Both the position numbers and the translations under genes were made by a program. The notes under the pieces were generated by a model. That model was not told the origin of the DNA. It was given only the letters and a program-made list of their open reading frames with translations, and made no database searches. A stretch of DNA of 64,000 bases from Pseudomonadota bacterium (GTDB lineage Bacteria > Pseudomonadota > Alphaproteobacteria > Rhizobiales > Rhizobiaceae), in NCBI GenBank assembly GCA_023457435.1, contig JAEWLS010000020.1, forward strand, positions 62,001 to 126,000. The letters run 5' to 3'. How positions within the stretch are numbered: the first letter of the stretch is position 1; every line of letters starts with the position of its first letter. This document shows positions 32,503 through 40,647 of the stretch, piece by piece.

Positions 32503-33240
32503 TCAGGAGATGTAACCATGCCGGATCGCTTCGGCGACGGCGTGTGCACGGTTCGATGCCTGCAGCTTACGCTTGGCGCTGAGCAGGTGTTTTTCCGCAG
32601 TGTGCTCGGAGATACCAAGAATCTGGGAAATCTCCCATTCAGACTTGCCGACTGCCGCCCAGCGGATGCACTCGGTCTCCCGCTGCGACAGCGTCGGCTT
32701 CCGCTCGTACGCATTGCCGGTCGCTGAGACCTCGAGCGCGCGTCCCGCCGCGAAGGTAGCCAGCAGCGATATGACTTCGGTGGCGCTGTCGCGCAAATCG
32801 ACCTCCTCGCCGCCAAGGGAGATCATTACGATGTCGCCTTCGATCGTGACCATCGGAACGGCATAGCCATCGTTCAACCGGAACGCGCGCGCTTCCGAGT
32901 AGACGCGCTCTGCGTCGCGCCCCCCTGCCAGCGTCCGGGCGGCAGTGTCCCAGGCGACGGCGCGGCGAAAGGTTCGGAGGTAGCCAATGACGGGGTCTAC
33001 CTCGATGTAGTTCTGAGCCGCGTAGTGATCGAACCAGTCCTTCGGCCAGTCCCACAGCAGAACCCGGGACTCCAGCTCGGCAGCGCGAGCTCGCGCGCCT
33101 GGGCCGGGCATGACTCCGGCCAAGACCGTGCTGACACCGAAGGGGCGCGTGACTTCGACGAGCGCGTTGCAAACTTCCTGCGTCGAATGAGCCCGCTTCA
33201 GAGCATCTATGAACGCCAGGGTCTCGTCGAAGCTGGCCAA
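32503..33240 (-). CDS. LuxR-family regulator with autoinducer-binding domain (LuxR solo)
   Basis: 245 residues if it starts at TTG 33240, the position that gives normal LuxR length (LASFDETLAFIDALKRAHS); the true start is uncertain because no ATG is in place. The N-terminal domain keeps residues that bind acyl-homoserine lactones: WPKDWFDHYAAQNYIEVDPVIGYL (Trp, Tyr, Asp-Pro) and AVAWD (Trp). The C-terminal helix-turn-helix reads LSQRETECIRWAAVGKSEWEISQILGISEHTAEKHLLSAKRKL. No luxI-type synthase is nearby, so it is a solo that may sense foreign or unlinked signals. It is divergent from the solute-binding protein gene. Confidence 0.82.
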   Translation of the reverse strand: MASFDETLAFIDALKRAHSTQEVCNALVEVTRPFGVSTVLAGVMPGPGARARAAELESRVLLWDWPKDWFDHYAAQNYIEVDPVIGYLRTFRRAVAWDTAARTLAGGRDAERVYSEARAFRLNDGYAVPMVTIEGDIVMISLGGEEVDLRDSATEVISLLATFAAGRALEVSATGNAYERKPTLSQRETECIRWAAVGKSEWEISQILGISEHTAEKHLLSAKRKLQASNRAHAVAEAIRHGYIS

Positions 33241-33391
33241 TTGGGTTCCACTCGGCGCCGCGTGATTCCCAATGATAGTGCGCCAGCGGGTGCGCGGCAA
33301 ACGTGTTCGGGTTGCAGGACGCGGCCCCGCATTGCAAAACGCCGCGGATTGGGGGATTTCTGGACCTCCGCGTCGGCGGCAAGGGTGAGCG

Positions 33392-34240
33392 ATGCGTTCA
33401 ACGTCGAAGACTGCATTCTGGCTGGCGACAGCGCTGCTCGTGTCGCTGGCGATGCCCGCCTGGGGGCAGCAGCCATCGATACCGCAGTTCTGGGATGCGA
33501 AAGAGCGGCTCATCAAGCCGGATATCTCGATGCTGCCGCGCGTCCGCTTCCTGACGACGATCGACTTCCCGCCGTTCAACTACATCGACGCCAACGGGTT
33601 GATTACCGGGCTCCACGTCGATCTCGCGCGCGCCATCTGTGCGCAACTCGAAATCCTGGACAGGTGTCAGATCCAGGCGCTTCCCTGGGAGGAACTCGAA
33701 GGCGCAATCGAGCGCAAGGAGGGCGACGCAATCATCGCGGGGTTGGCGATCAGCCCCGAGAATCGTGAAAAATACGCGTTCACGCGATCCTACATGCGCT
33801 TTCCGGCGCGCTTCGCCGTCCGGCGAAACGGGATGCTGGACGAACCGCTTTACAAGTCTCTCGAGGGCAAGCGCGTGGGTGTGGTTGCCGGCTCAGAGCA
33901 CGAGGCAATGCTGCGGGACTACTTTCCGAAGGCCAAGCCGGTCACCTACACACGCAGCGAGTGGATGTACGAAGACCTGCGCGACGGGAAGACGGACGCA
34001 CTGTTCAGCGACGGCATGCGGCTTTCCTACTGGCTTGCCGCGCCCGAAGCGCGCGACTGCTGCGCCTTCGCTGGCGGGCCCTATCTCGCTCCGGAATATT
34101 TCGGTTCGGGGCTGGCGATAGCGGTTTCGCGCGACAACGCCGCGCTCGCCGATGCCTTCGACTACGCGCTGCGCGAGATCAACGTCTCCGGCAAGTTCGG
34201 AGAGTTCTACCTGCGCTATTTCCCGCTCAGCTTTTTCTGA
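33392..34240 (+). CDS. periplasmic solute-binding protein, family 3 (amino-acid type)
   Basis: 282 residues. The signal peptide ends near MPAWG-QQP (about residue 25). The mature part is the SBP_bac_3 fold: VRFLTTIDFPPFNYIDANGLITGLHVDLARAICAQL, PWEELEGAIERKEGDAIIAGLAISPENREKYAFTRSYMRFPARFAV, SLEGKRVGVVAGSEHEAML, LRDGKTDALFSDGM and ALREINVSGKFGEFYLRYF. The Arg/Asp residues used to bind the alpha-amino group are retained. No permease or ATPase gene is adjacent, so it is an orphan that may serve a distant transporter or act as a sensor-linked receptor. It is divergent from the LuxR solo. Confidence 0.88.
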   Translation: MRSTSKTAFWLATALLVSLAMPAWGQQPSIPQFWDAKERLIKPDISMLPRVRFLTTIDFPPFNYIDANGLITGLHVDLARAICAQLEILDRCQIQALPWEELEGAIERKEGDAIIAGLAISPENREKYAFTRSYMRFPARFAVRRNGMLDEPLYKSLEGKRVGVVAGSEHEAMLRDYFPKAKPVTYTRSEWMYEDLRDGKTDALFSDGMRLSYWLAAPEARDCCAFAGGPYLAPEYFGSGLAIAVSRDNAALADAFDYALREINVSGKFGEFYLRYFPLSFF

Positions 34241-34247
34241 TCGGATT

Positions 34248-34658
34248 TTAAAGCGAGCGGTGACGGATCTTGGCGGCGAGCTCGATCGCGTTCACGGTCG
34301 AGCGATCCATGCCGAGCGCTTCGCGCAGGATCTGTAGCAGCCGGTACTCTGCGGGGTCGACCTGGATATCCGAGACGGCGATATCCACCGCGAAGGCGTA
34401 GGCTGTCTCACGCAGCGGTTTCTGAAGGGAATCGACGACAGCCTCGAGGATCTCCTCGAATCCCTTCTCGCGCTGCAGCCACTGTTGACATGTCTGCGCG
34501 ACGGTCAGCACGCGCGACTGGTCGAAATCCTTGAAAACCGGCTTCGTTCGAATGAGCGAGCCGATGCGGGAAAGCTCCGGGTCCGCCATTTCCCGATCCG
34601 ATGCCGAGATCATCACGAGCACGTGGATGATGGCGTCCTGCGCGCTGAGCTTGGGCAT
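34248..34658 (-). CDS. TerB-like tellurite resistance family protein
   Basis: 136 residues, single all-helical TerB domain. Landmarks: AIIHVLVMISASDREMADPELSRIGSLI with the acidic metal-site pattern (ASDREMADPE), and AYAFAVDIAVSDIQVDPAEYRLLQILREALGMD, the symmetrical second acidic motif. TerB proteins are small cytosolic acidic helical bundles linked to tellurite and membrane stress responses; stand-alone copies are common in Hyphomicrobiales. It is convergent with the solute-binding protein gene (7 bases between stops). ATG at 34658. Confidence 0.88.
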   Translation of the reverse strand: MPKLSAQDAIIHVLVMISASDREMADPELSRIGSLIRTKPVFKDFDQSRVLTVAQTCQQWLQREKGFEEILEAVVDSLQKPLRETAYAFAVDIAVSDIQVDPAEYRLLQILREALGMDRSTVNAIELAAKIRHRSL

Positions 34659-34791
34659 GGTCCCTCCGTCGCTTCGCCGGCACAGATAGTCGCAGCCGCC
34701 CCGCCGCGCAACGCGCCCCCGAAGATTGACGCTGGCCGACGCGTTGCCTAGAGGTCGGCTCTTCTACGAACACCGCAACAGGACGGACGCC

Positions 34792-36447
34792 ATGGCCTCT
34801 GGCAGACTGAAGCCGGTTGAGCTCACGCCGGAGATTTCCGCTGCAGCTGCCGAGAGCAATGCCTGGCCGTTCGAGGAGGCGCGCAAGATCATCGCGCGGC
34901 ATTCCAAGAGCGGGTTCCCCCAAGCCGGGGTACTGTTCGAGACGGGCTACGGACCCTCGGGCCTTCCGCATATCGGCACATTCGGGGAGGTCGCGCGCAC
35001 CACAATGGTGCGGCACGCGTTCCGCGTTCTGACCGAGGACAAGGTGCCGACGCGCCTGCTCTGCTTTTCCGACGACATGGATGGGATGAGAAAGATTCCG
35101 GATAACGTGCCGGATCGCTCGTTCCTGGAGCCGTATCTGCACAAGCCGCTAACCTCCGTGCCGAACCCGTTCGGGGGCGACTACGCGAGTTTCGGCGACC
35201 ACAACAACGCGATGCTGCGGCGCTTCCTCGACACGTTCGGCTTCGACTACGAATTCGCGAGCGCGACCGAGTACTACAAGGCCGGCCGGTTCGATCCGGT
35301 GTTGCTGAAGGCGGCCGAGAAGTTCGACGAGATCATGAAGGTGATGCTGCCGACGCTCGGACCCGAGAGGCAGGCAACATACAGCCCGTTTCTGCCGATC
35401 TCGCCGAAGACCGGGCGCGTCCTTTACGTGCCGATGAAGCGCGTGGACGCGAAGGCCGGCACCGTCACGTTCGAGGACGAGGATGGCGCCGAGACGACGC
35501 TGCCCGTCACCGGGGGCGCGGTGAAGCTCCAGTGGAAGCCCGACTTCGGAATGCGCTGGGCGGCGCTCGGCGTCGACTTCGAGATGTTCGGCAAGGACCA
35601 TCAGACCAACGCAGTAATCTACGACAAGATCTGCGCGATCCTGGGCGGCCGGCCGCCTGAGCACTTCGTCTACGAACTCTTCCTCGACCAGAACGGACAG
35701 AAGATTTCGAAGTCGAAGGGAAACGGCCTGACCATCGACGAGTGGCTGACCTATGCGCCGACGGAGAGCCTCGCGCTATACATGTTTCAGCGGCCGCGGC
35801 AGGCGAAGAAGCTCTATTTCGACGTCATCCCCCGTGCTGTCGACGAATACTATCAGTTCCTCGCTGCGTATCCGCGGCAGAGCTGGAAGGAGCGACTGGG
35901 GAATCCTGTTTGGCATATCCACGACGGCAACCCGCCCAGCGTCGACATGCCGGTGCCGTTCTCGATGCTGCTCAACCTGGCGACTGCGTCGAACCCCGAG
36001 AATGCGGCGGTCATGTGGGGCTTCATCTCGCGCCATGTGCCGGGCGTGACGCCGGCAACCCACCCCGATCTCGACCGACTGGTCGGGTTCGCCATACAGT
36101 ACTTCCGCAACTTCGTGGAGAAGGCCTATCGTGCGCCGGACGAGGATGAGCGCGCGGCGCTGGAGGCGCTGTCCTCGCGCCTGGCGGAGCTGCCTTCCGG
36201 CGCGAGCGGCGAAGTCATCCAGAACGCGGCCCTCGACGTTGCGCGCGCCATCCCGCTCTACCAGGATCATGCGAAAAAGAGCCCCGAGGGGGGGCCTGGC
36301 GTGTCGGTGGCCTTCTTCCAGATGATCTATCAGGTGCTGATCGGACAGGAGCGCGGACCGCGCCTCGGTTCGTTCGTCGCACTCTACGGCATCGAGGAGA
36401 CACGTGCGCTCATCGCGCGCGCACTCAAGGGAGAACTGGCGGCTTAG
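34792..36447 (+). CDS. lysK: lysine--tRNA ligase, class I
   Basis: 551 residues. It charges tRNA-Lys. This is the archaeal-type class I LysRS also found in alphaproteobacteria instead of the class II enzyme. The HIGH motif is H60-I-G-T in YGPSGLPHIGTFGEV, and KMSKS is K304-I-S-K-S in QNGQKISKSKGNG. Intervening parts include FSDDMDGMRKIPDN and VDFEMFGKDHQTNAVIYDKIC. The C-terminal helical region recognises the anticodon. Start ATG 34792 (MASGRLKPVELTPE). The last 23 bases overlap the convergent gene for the nuclease-fold protein. Confidence 0.96.
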   Translation: MASGRLKPVELTPEISAAAAESNAWPFEEARKIIARHSKSGFPQAGVLFETGYGPSGLPHIGTFGEVARTTMVRHAFRVLTEDKVPTRLLCFSDDMDGMRKIPDNVPDRSFLEPYLHKPLTSVPNPFGGDYASFGDHNNAMLRRFLDTFGFDYEFASATEYYKAGRFDPVLLKAAEKFDEIMKVMLPTLGPERQATYSPFLPISPKTGRVLYVPMKRVDAKAGTVTFEDEDGAETTLPVTGGAVKLQWKPDFGMRWAALGVDFEMFGKDHQTNAVIYDKICAILGGRPPEHFVYELFLDQNGQKISKSKGNGLTIDEWLTYAPTESLALYMFQRPRQAKKLYFDVIPRAVDEYYQFLAAYPRQSWKERLGNPVWHIHDGNPPSVDMPVPFSMLLNLATASNPENAAVMWGFISRHVPGVTPATHPDLDRLVGFAIQYFRNFVEKAYRAPDEDERAALEALSSRLAELPSGASGEVIQNAALDVARAIPLYQDHAKKSPEGGPGVSVAFFQMIYQVLIGQERGPRLGSFVALYGIEETRALIARALKGELAA

Positions 36448-37135
36448 CCGGTTCGAGCCCCGAAAGCGACAGCGGCAAGGGCTCCAGCGTCGGCGCGTCG
36501 CCGAATATGCCTTTGCGCGCCGCCTTCGCCGCGGCAAGCTGCTCGGCATACGGCCCATCTGCCACGCCGCGCGCCCAGCCCTGCGCCACAAGCCATTTGC
36601 CTATGTCGTCGGGTCCTACGGCGCAGGCGACGACGTAGCGCTTCTCCGTGATCTCATCAGGCAGGTCGCACTGCAGGGCTCGTCCGCGCACGAATGCGCG
36701 CAAGGCGGCTCTGGCCCGCAGCCCGCACTGCCATTCCTTGCCCGAGGAATCGGTACATGTGGCGTCCGCGGCCATCGGCTCGATACCGGCGATGTCGATG
36801 GCCAAGCCTCCGCCGGAAATCCGTCCGGCGGACTCGATCAACGGCGTGAATATCCGGCCGTGGTCCTTGCGCCTCTTCTCAGGCGCGGCCTGCGTGCTTA
36901 GCGGAGAGCGCGGCTCGACGCGCACCAGGCCCATCGGCTCGATTGCCGGCGGCGGCACGATCTCCGGCGCGATGGGACGCGCGGTGGGCTTCTCCAGGCG
37001 GACCGCCGGGGCGGCGACCACGATCGGGTCGGGCGTGGGAGGCGGAGCAGGCGCGTTCTGCGGACCGAGCACGAATACCGTGGCAGCGGCCGCGCCGAGG
37101 CCCAGGATCGAGAGGACCGCCGCTGCCCGCCTCAT
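36425..37135 (-). CDS. exported thermonuclease-fold (SNase-like) protein, probably inactive
   Basis: 236 residues. An N-terminal hydrophobic segment (AAAVLSILGLGAAAATVFVLG) acts as signal or anchor, followed by a Pro-rich linker to about residue 85. The C-terminal OB-fold domain resembles staphylococcal nuclease: GLAIDIAGIEPMAADATC, then WQCGLRARAALRAFVRGRALQCDL, and VAQGWARGVADGPYAEQLAAAKAARKGIFG. In active enzymes the first block reads V-R-L-x-G-I-D-A-P-E; here the catalytic Arg and Glu positions are Asp and Ala, so nuclease activity is unlikely. Two cysteine pairs may form disulfides. It starts one base after the stop of the S24 repressor gene, so the two are co-transcribed. Confidence 0.8.
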   Translation of the reverse strand: MRRAAAVLSILGLGAAAATVFVLGPQNAPAPPPTPDPIVVAAPAVRLEKPTARPIAPEIVPPPAIEPMGLVRVEPRSPLSTQAAPEKRRKDHGRIFTPLIESAGRISGGGLAIDIAGIEPMAADATCTDSSGKEWQCGLRARAALRAFVRGRALQCDLPDEITEKRYVVACAVGPDDIGKWLVAQGWARGVADGPYAEQLAAAKAARKGIFGDAPTLEPLPLSLSGLEPAKPPVLP

Positions 37136-37136
37136 C

Positions 37137-37769
37137 CTACTGGCTCGCCCACACGATGCGGGCGATCCACTCGATTTCGACCTGCCGGAACCGCCGCGGA
37201 GGATGCTCGGGGTTCAGGGAAGCCAGTTCGACACCGGTCGCGCCCTGTTTTTCCAGGACCTTTGCCATTACCTCGCCGCCGACGGTCTTGACGACGACGC
37301 GGTCGCCGCGGCGCACAGGAGCGCCAGGCCGCACGATCAGCACGTCGCCGTCGCGATACAGCGGCGACATCGACTCGCCCTGGACACGAAGGGCGTAAGA
37401 GCCTTCCGCAGCGCCGCCCGGCAGTTCGACCAGCTCCCAGCCCTGGCCGACCGGGAACCCGGCGTCGTCGAAAAAGCCGCCCGCACCCGCCTGCGCGAAG
37501 CCCAGCAGCGGCACGCCGCCCCGGATCGACGTGCTCGGCATGCCGCGTATCGCGTCGAGCAGGTCGTCCAGCGACGCGCCGGTTGCCTCCATCACCTTGG
37601 CCAACGACTCCGTGGACGGCCAGCGCGGCCGCCCGTCCGCCGAGCGGCGCTTCGACTTGTTGAAGGCGGTTGAATCCAGGCCGGCACGTCGAGCGAGCCC
37701 CGAGGCCGAGAGCCCGAAGCGCGCTGCGAGTGTATCGATCGCAGACCAGACCTGTTCGTGCGAAAGCAT
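37137..37769 (-). CDS. LexA-like HTH regulator with S24 peptidase domain
   Basis: 210 residues. The N-terminal helix-turn-helix (about 1-75) contains LSASGLARRAGLDSTAFNKSKR, a phage-repressor-like fold rather than the LexA winged helix. The C-terminal S24 domain (about 86-205) has the Ser-Lys dyad: Ser133 in RVQGESMSPLYRDGD, and Lys170 in GEVMAKVLEK (Lys161 is a less likely alternative). A possible self-cleavage site is Ala94-Gly95 (FAQAGAGGF). Such proteins derepress on RecA-stimulated autocleavage, so a DNA-damage input is plausible but not shown. It is upstream of, and coupled to, the nuclease-fold gene. Confidence 0.87.
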   Translation of the reverse strand: MLSHEQVWSAIDTLAARFGLSASGLARRAGLDSTAFNKSKRRSADGRPRWPSTESLAKVMEATGASLDDLLDAIRGMPSTSIRGGVPLLGFAQAGAGGFFDDAGFPVGQGWELVELPGGAAEGSYALRVQGESMSPLYRDGDVLIVRPGAPVRRGDRVVVKTVGGEVMAKVLEKQGATGVELASLNPEHPPRRFRQVEIEWIARIVWASQ

Positions 37770-37849
37770 CGCCGCTCCGCGTACAGAGGAAAATATGCCT
37801 CGCCAGTGTTAGTTGCGGTTGCTGGCGCTGTCCAGCACAGGCATCGTCT

Positions 37850-38392
37850 TCAGTTCTGTTTCGCCAGCTTTCTGAGGCCGGCGTGCGACTCCATGAAGAT
37901 GCGCTCCTCGGCGTTCGGCAGGCGGGGCGCGACGTCCGCGCCGAGCATCGCCACGATCTCGTCGATCGGGACGAAACGGCGGTTGGGGAAGTCGTAGACG
38001 CCGGCAGTCGTCATGACCAGCGCTGCGGTTCGTCCGTCATCGAGAACGAAGCGATGGCGGCCGATCACCTGCGTATCCTCCCAGGTCTCGAGCGTCGACA
38101 CGACCTCGAAGCGCTTCCATAGCTTGATCTCGCGCACATAGACGGTCTGGAGCCCACCCATCATCGGGCCCCAACGGTTCTTGCGAGCCAGGTCGATCAG
38201 GCCGGCGCGCTGGAAGATATCGATGCGGCCGATGTCGGCCAGCATCATGTAGCGCGCATTATTCAGGTGCAGGTTGGAGTCGATGTCCGAGGGAAGGCAG
38301 CGGAACGACAGGCGGCTTTCGTCGCCCAGCCGGTAACGGCCGCGCGACTTTGCGGTCAGCGCCATGCGCGCAAGGCGGAACCAGACATACAT
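37850..38392 (-). CDS. acyl-CoA thioesterase-like hotdog protein
   Basis: 180 residues. The hotdog-fold signature is CLPSDIDSNLHLNNARYMMLADIGRIDIF, with the Asp and Asn of the D.N.HLNN motif, then GGLQTVYVREIKLWKRFEVVSTLETWEDTQVIGRHRFV. It belongs to the THEM6/YbgC-like thioesterases that hydrolyse acyl-CoA. It begins 18 bases after the stop of the fused hydratase/dehydrogenase gene, so it is the last gene of the beta-oxidation operon and may release CoA from dead-end acyl-CoAs. Confidence 0.85.
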   Translation of the reverse strand: MYVWFRLARMALTAKSRGRYRLGDESRLSFRCLPSDIDSNLHLNNARYMMLADIGRIDIFQRAGLIDLARKNRWGPMMGGLQTVYVREIKLWKRFEVVSTLETWEDTQVIGRHRFVLDDGRTAALVMTTAGVYDFPNRRFVPIDEIVAMLGADVAPRLPNAEERIFMESHAGLRKLAKQN

Positions 38393-38410
38393 GGCAGGCC
38401 CGAAGGCGGC

Positions 38411-40630
38411 TTACGCCGCCTTCTTCTGCTGCTTCGCGTAGGGGTTGAAGCGTCCGTAGAAGCTCTGGCCCTTTTCCGCCATCTCGACCAGAAGCTTCGG
38501 CGCCTTGAACTGCGCACCATACTTCTTCTGCAGCTTCCTGGCCTGCTCGACGAATGTCTTGGCACCGATGCCGTCGATGTAGGACAGCGCCCCGCCCGTG
38601 TAGGGCGCGAAGCCGAAGGCCAGGATCGAGCCGACGTCGGCCTCGCGAACGTCGGTCAGATGACCCTCCTCCATGACCCGCGCCGCTTCCAGCGCAATCA
38701 CATAGAGGAAGCGCTGCTTCAGTTCCTCGACGTCGATCGAGTCCGGGTCTTGCTGCTTGTAGAGCGTCTTCAGATCAGGCCACAGATGCTTCTTCGCGGG
38801 CTTGGCCGGATAGTCGTAGAAGCCCTTGCCGTTCTTGCGACCGAAGCGGCCGTGCTTGTCGACCATGGTGTTGATCAGAGCCATCTGGTCGGCATCGACC
38901 GCCTTCTCGCCAAGATCCTTGATGGTCTGCTTCATGATCTTCTGGGCGAGGTCGATGGCAGTCTCGTCGGTGAGGGCGAGCGGCCCGACCGGCATGCCGG
39001 CCATCTTGGCGGCGTTCTCGATCATCGCGGGCGGCACGCCCTCGATGAGCATGTTGAATGACTCGCTCATGTACTTGAGCACGCAGCGATTGACGTAGAA
39101 GCCACGGGTGTCGTTCACGACGATCGGCGTCTTCTTGATGGCGCGGACATAGTCCATCGCCACCGCGAGCGCCTTGTCCTCGGTCTTCTTGCCCATGATG
39201 ATCTCGACGAGCATCATCTTGTCGACCGGCGAAAAGAAATGGACGCCGATGAAGTCGGCCGGGCGCTTCGAGTTCTTGGCCAGGCTCGAGATCGGGATGG
39301 TCGAGGTGTTGGACGCGAAGACCGCACCCTTCTTCAGCACGGCCTCGGCCTTTTCGGTCACGCCCTTCTTGATCTCGCTGTCCTCGAACACTGCCTCGAT
39401 GACAAGGTCGCAGCCTTCGAGCTTTGCGTAGTCGTCGGTGGGCGTGATGAGATCGAGCAGCTTCTGCTTCTTCGCCTCGTCAGCACGACCCTTCTTGATA
39501 AGGCCGTCCATCAGGCCCGACGAGTGGGCCTTGCCCTTTTCGGCGGAAGGCATGTCGCGATCGAGCAGGACGACCGGAATTCCCGCCTGGGCGGTGACGT
39601 AGGCGATGCCGGCGCCCATGAAGCCGGCGCCGAGTACGCCGATCTTCGTGAATTTGGTATCGGGGACGCCTTCGGGACGCCGGGCGCCCTTGTTCAGCTC
39701 CTGCATCGACACGAAGAGCGAGCGCACCATGGCGGCCGCCTCCTTCGAACGCAGAATCTCGGCGAAGTAGCGCTGCTCGACACGGAGGCCGGTTTCGAAC
39801 GGTACCAACAGACCCTCGTAGACGCACTTCAGGATCGCCGCGGCGGCAGGGTAGTTGCCGTAGGTCTCGCGCCGCAGGATGGCGATCGCCGGTGGCCAGA
39901 GGTTCGCACCCGCTGCGGAGTAGACCGGGCCGCCGGGGAGCTTGAAGCCCTTCTCATCCCATGGCTGGACCGGCTTGAGGCCATTCTTGATCATCGCCTT
40001 GGCGGTTTCGATGAGCTTTTCGGGCGCAGCGACCTCGTGAATGAGGTTCATGCCCTTTGCCTTCTTCGGCGAGAGGTTCTGGCCGGAAGTCAGCATCTGC
40101 AGCGCCGACTGCGGGTCGGTAAGCCTCGGGACGCGCTGGGTGCCGCCGGCGCCCGGGAAGATGCCGACCTTCACCTCGGGCAAGGCCATCTTCACCTTCT
40201 CGCTGTCGGCGGCGACGCGGCCGTGGCAAGCGAGCGACAGCTCGAACGCGCCGCCCATGCAGGTGCCATTGATGGCCGAAACCCAGGGCTTGCCGCAGGT
40301 CTCGAGCTTGCGCCAGAGCCAGCTCATGCGGCCGGCGCCGTCGAACAGCATCTTCATGGCTGCGTCAGGGTTCTTCGACTGCTCCTGCTTGTAGATGCCC
40401 AGCATCCGCTGGAGCATCGTCAGGTCGGCGCCGCCGGAGAAGGAGTCCTTGCCGGACGTGATGACTGCGCCTTTGACCGCGGCGTCGCCGGCAACCTGGT
40501 CGATGATCTTGTCGAGTTCGTCCATCACCTCTTCGGTGAAGACGTTCATCGACTTGCCGGGCATGTCCCAGGTGACGAGCGCGATCCCGTCCGCGTCGAT
40601 GTCGACCGTGAAGTTCGTGTACTTCGCCAT
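38411..40630 (-). CDS. fadJ: fused enoyl-CoA hydratase / 3-hydroxyacyl-CoA dehydrogenase
   Basis: 739 residues. The N-terminal crotonase domain (about 1-300) has the oxyanion-hole and acid segments FSGGADLTMLQRM, MGGAFELSLACHGRV and PEVKVGIFPGAGGTQRVPRL, with the glutamates of the hydratase site. The NAD-binding domain begins IGVLGAGFMGAGIAYVTAQAGIPVVLLDRD (about 337). The dehydrogenase catalytic His is in FIGVHFFSPVDKMMLVEII. Two C-terminal 3HCDH domains follow (VNDTRGFYVNRC and GVGIxxxF-like segments). It carries out steps two and three of beta-oxidation as the alpha subunit, paired with the thiolase encoded 17 bases upstream. RBS GGCGGAGGGAAG precedes ATG 40630. Confidence 0.94.
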   Translation of the reverse strand: MAKYTNFTVDIDADGIALVTWDMPGKSMNVFTEEVMDELDKIIDQVAGDAAVKGAVITSGKDSFSGGADLTMLQRMLGIYKQEQSKNPDAAMKMLFDGAGRMSWLWRKLETCGKPWVSAINGTCMGGAFELSLACHGRVAADSEKVKMALPEVKVGIFPGAGGTQRVPRLTDPQSALQMLTSGQNLSPKKAKGMNLIHEVAAPEKLIETAKAMIKNGLKPVQPWDEKGFKLPGGPVYSAAGANLWPPAIAILRRETYGNYPAAAAILKCVYEGLLVPFETGLRVEQRYFAEILRSKEAAAMVRSLFVSMQELNKGARRPEGVPDTKFTKIGVLGAGFMGAGIAYVTAQAGIPVVLLDRDMPSAEKGKAHSSGLMDGLIKKGRADEAKKQKLLDLITPTDDYAKLEGCDLVIEAVFEDSEIKKGVTEKAEAVLKKGAVFASNTSTIPISSLAKNSKRPADFIGVHFFSPVDKMMLVEIIMGKKTEDKALAVAMDYVRAIKKTPIVVNDTRGFYVNRCVLKYMSESFNMLIEGVPPAMIENAAKMAGMPVGPLALTDETAIDLAQKIMKQTIKDLGEKAVDADQMALINTMVDKHGRFGRKNGKGFYDYPAKPAKKHLWPDLKTLYKQQDPDSIDVEELKQRFLYVIALEAARVMEEGHLTDVREADVGSILAFGFAPYTGGALSYIDGIGAKTFVEQARKLQKKYGAQFKAPKLLVEMAEKGQSFYGRFNPYAKQQKKAA

Positions 40631-40647
40631 TTTCTTCCCTCCGCCGG

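Noticed and set aside
33241..33579. Upstream extension of the LuxR solo frame
   Set aside because: It would overlap the promoter and signal peptide of the divergent solute-binding protein gene and has no LuxR-like sequence.
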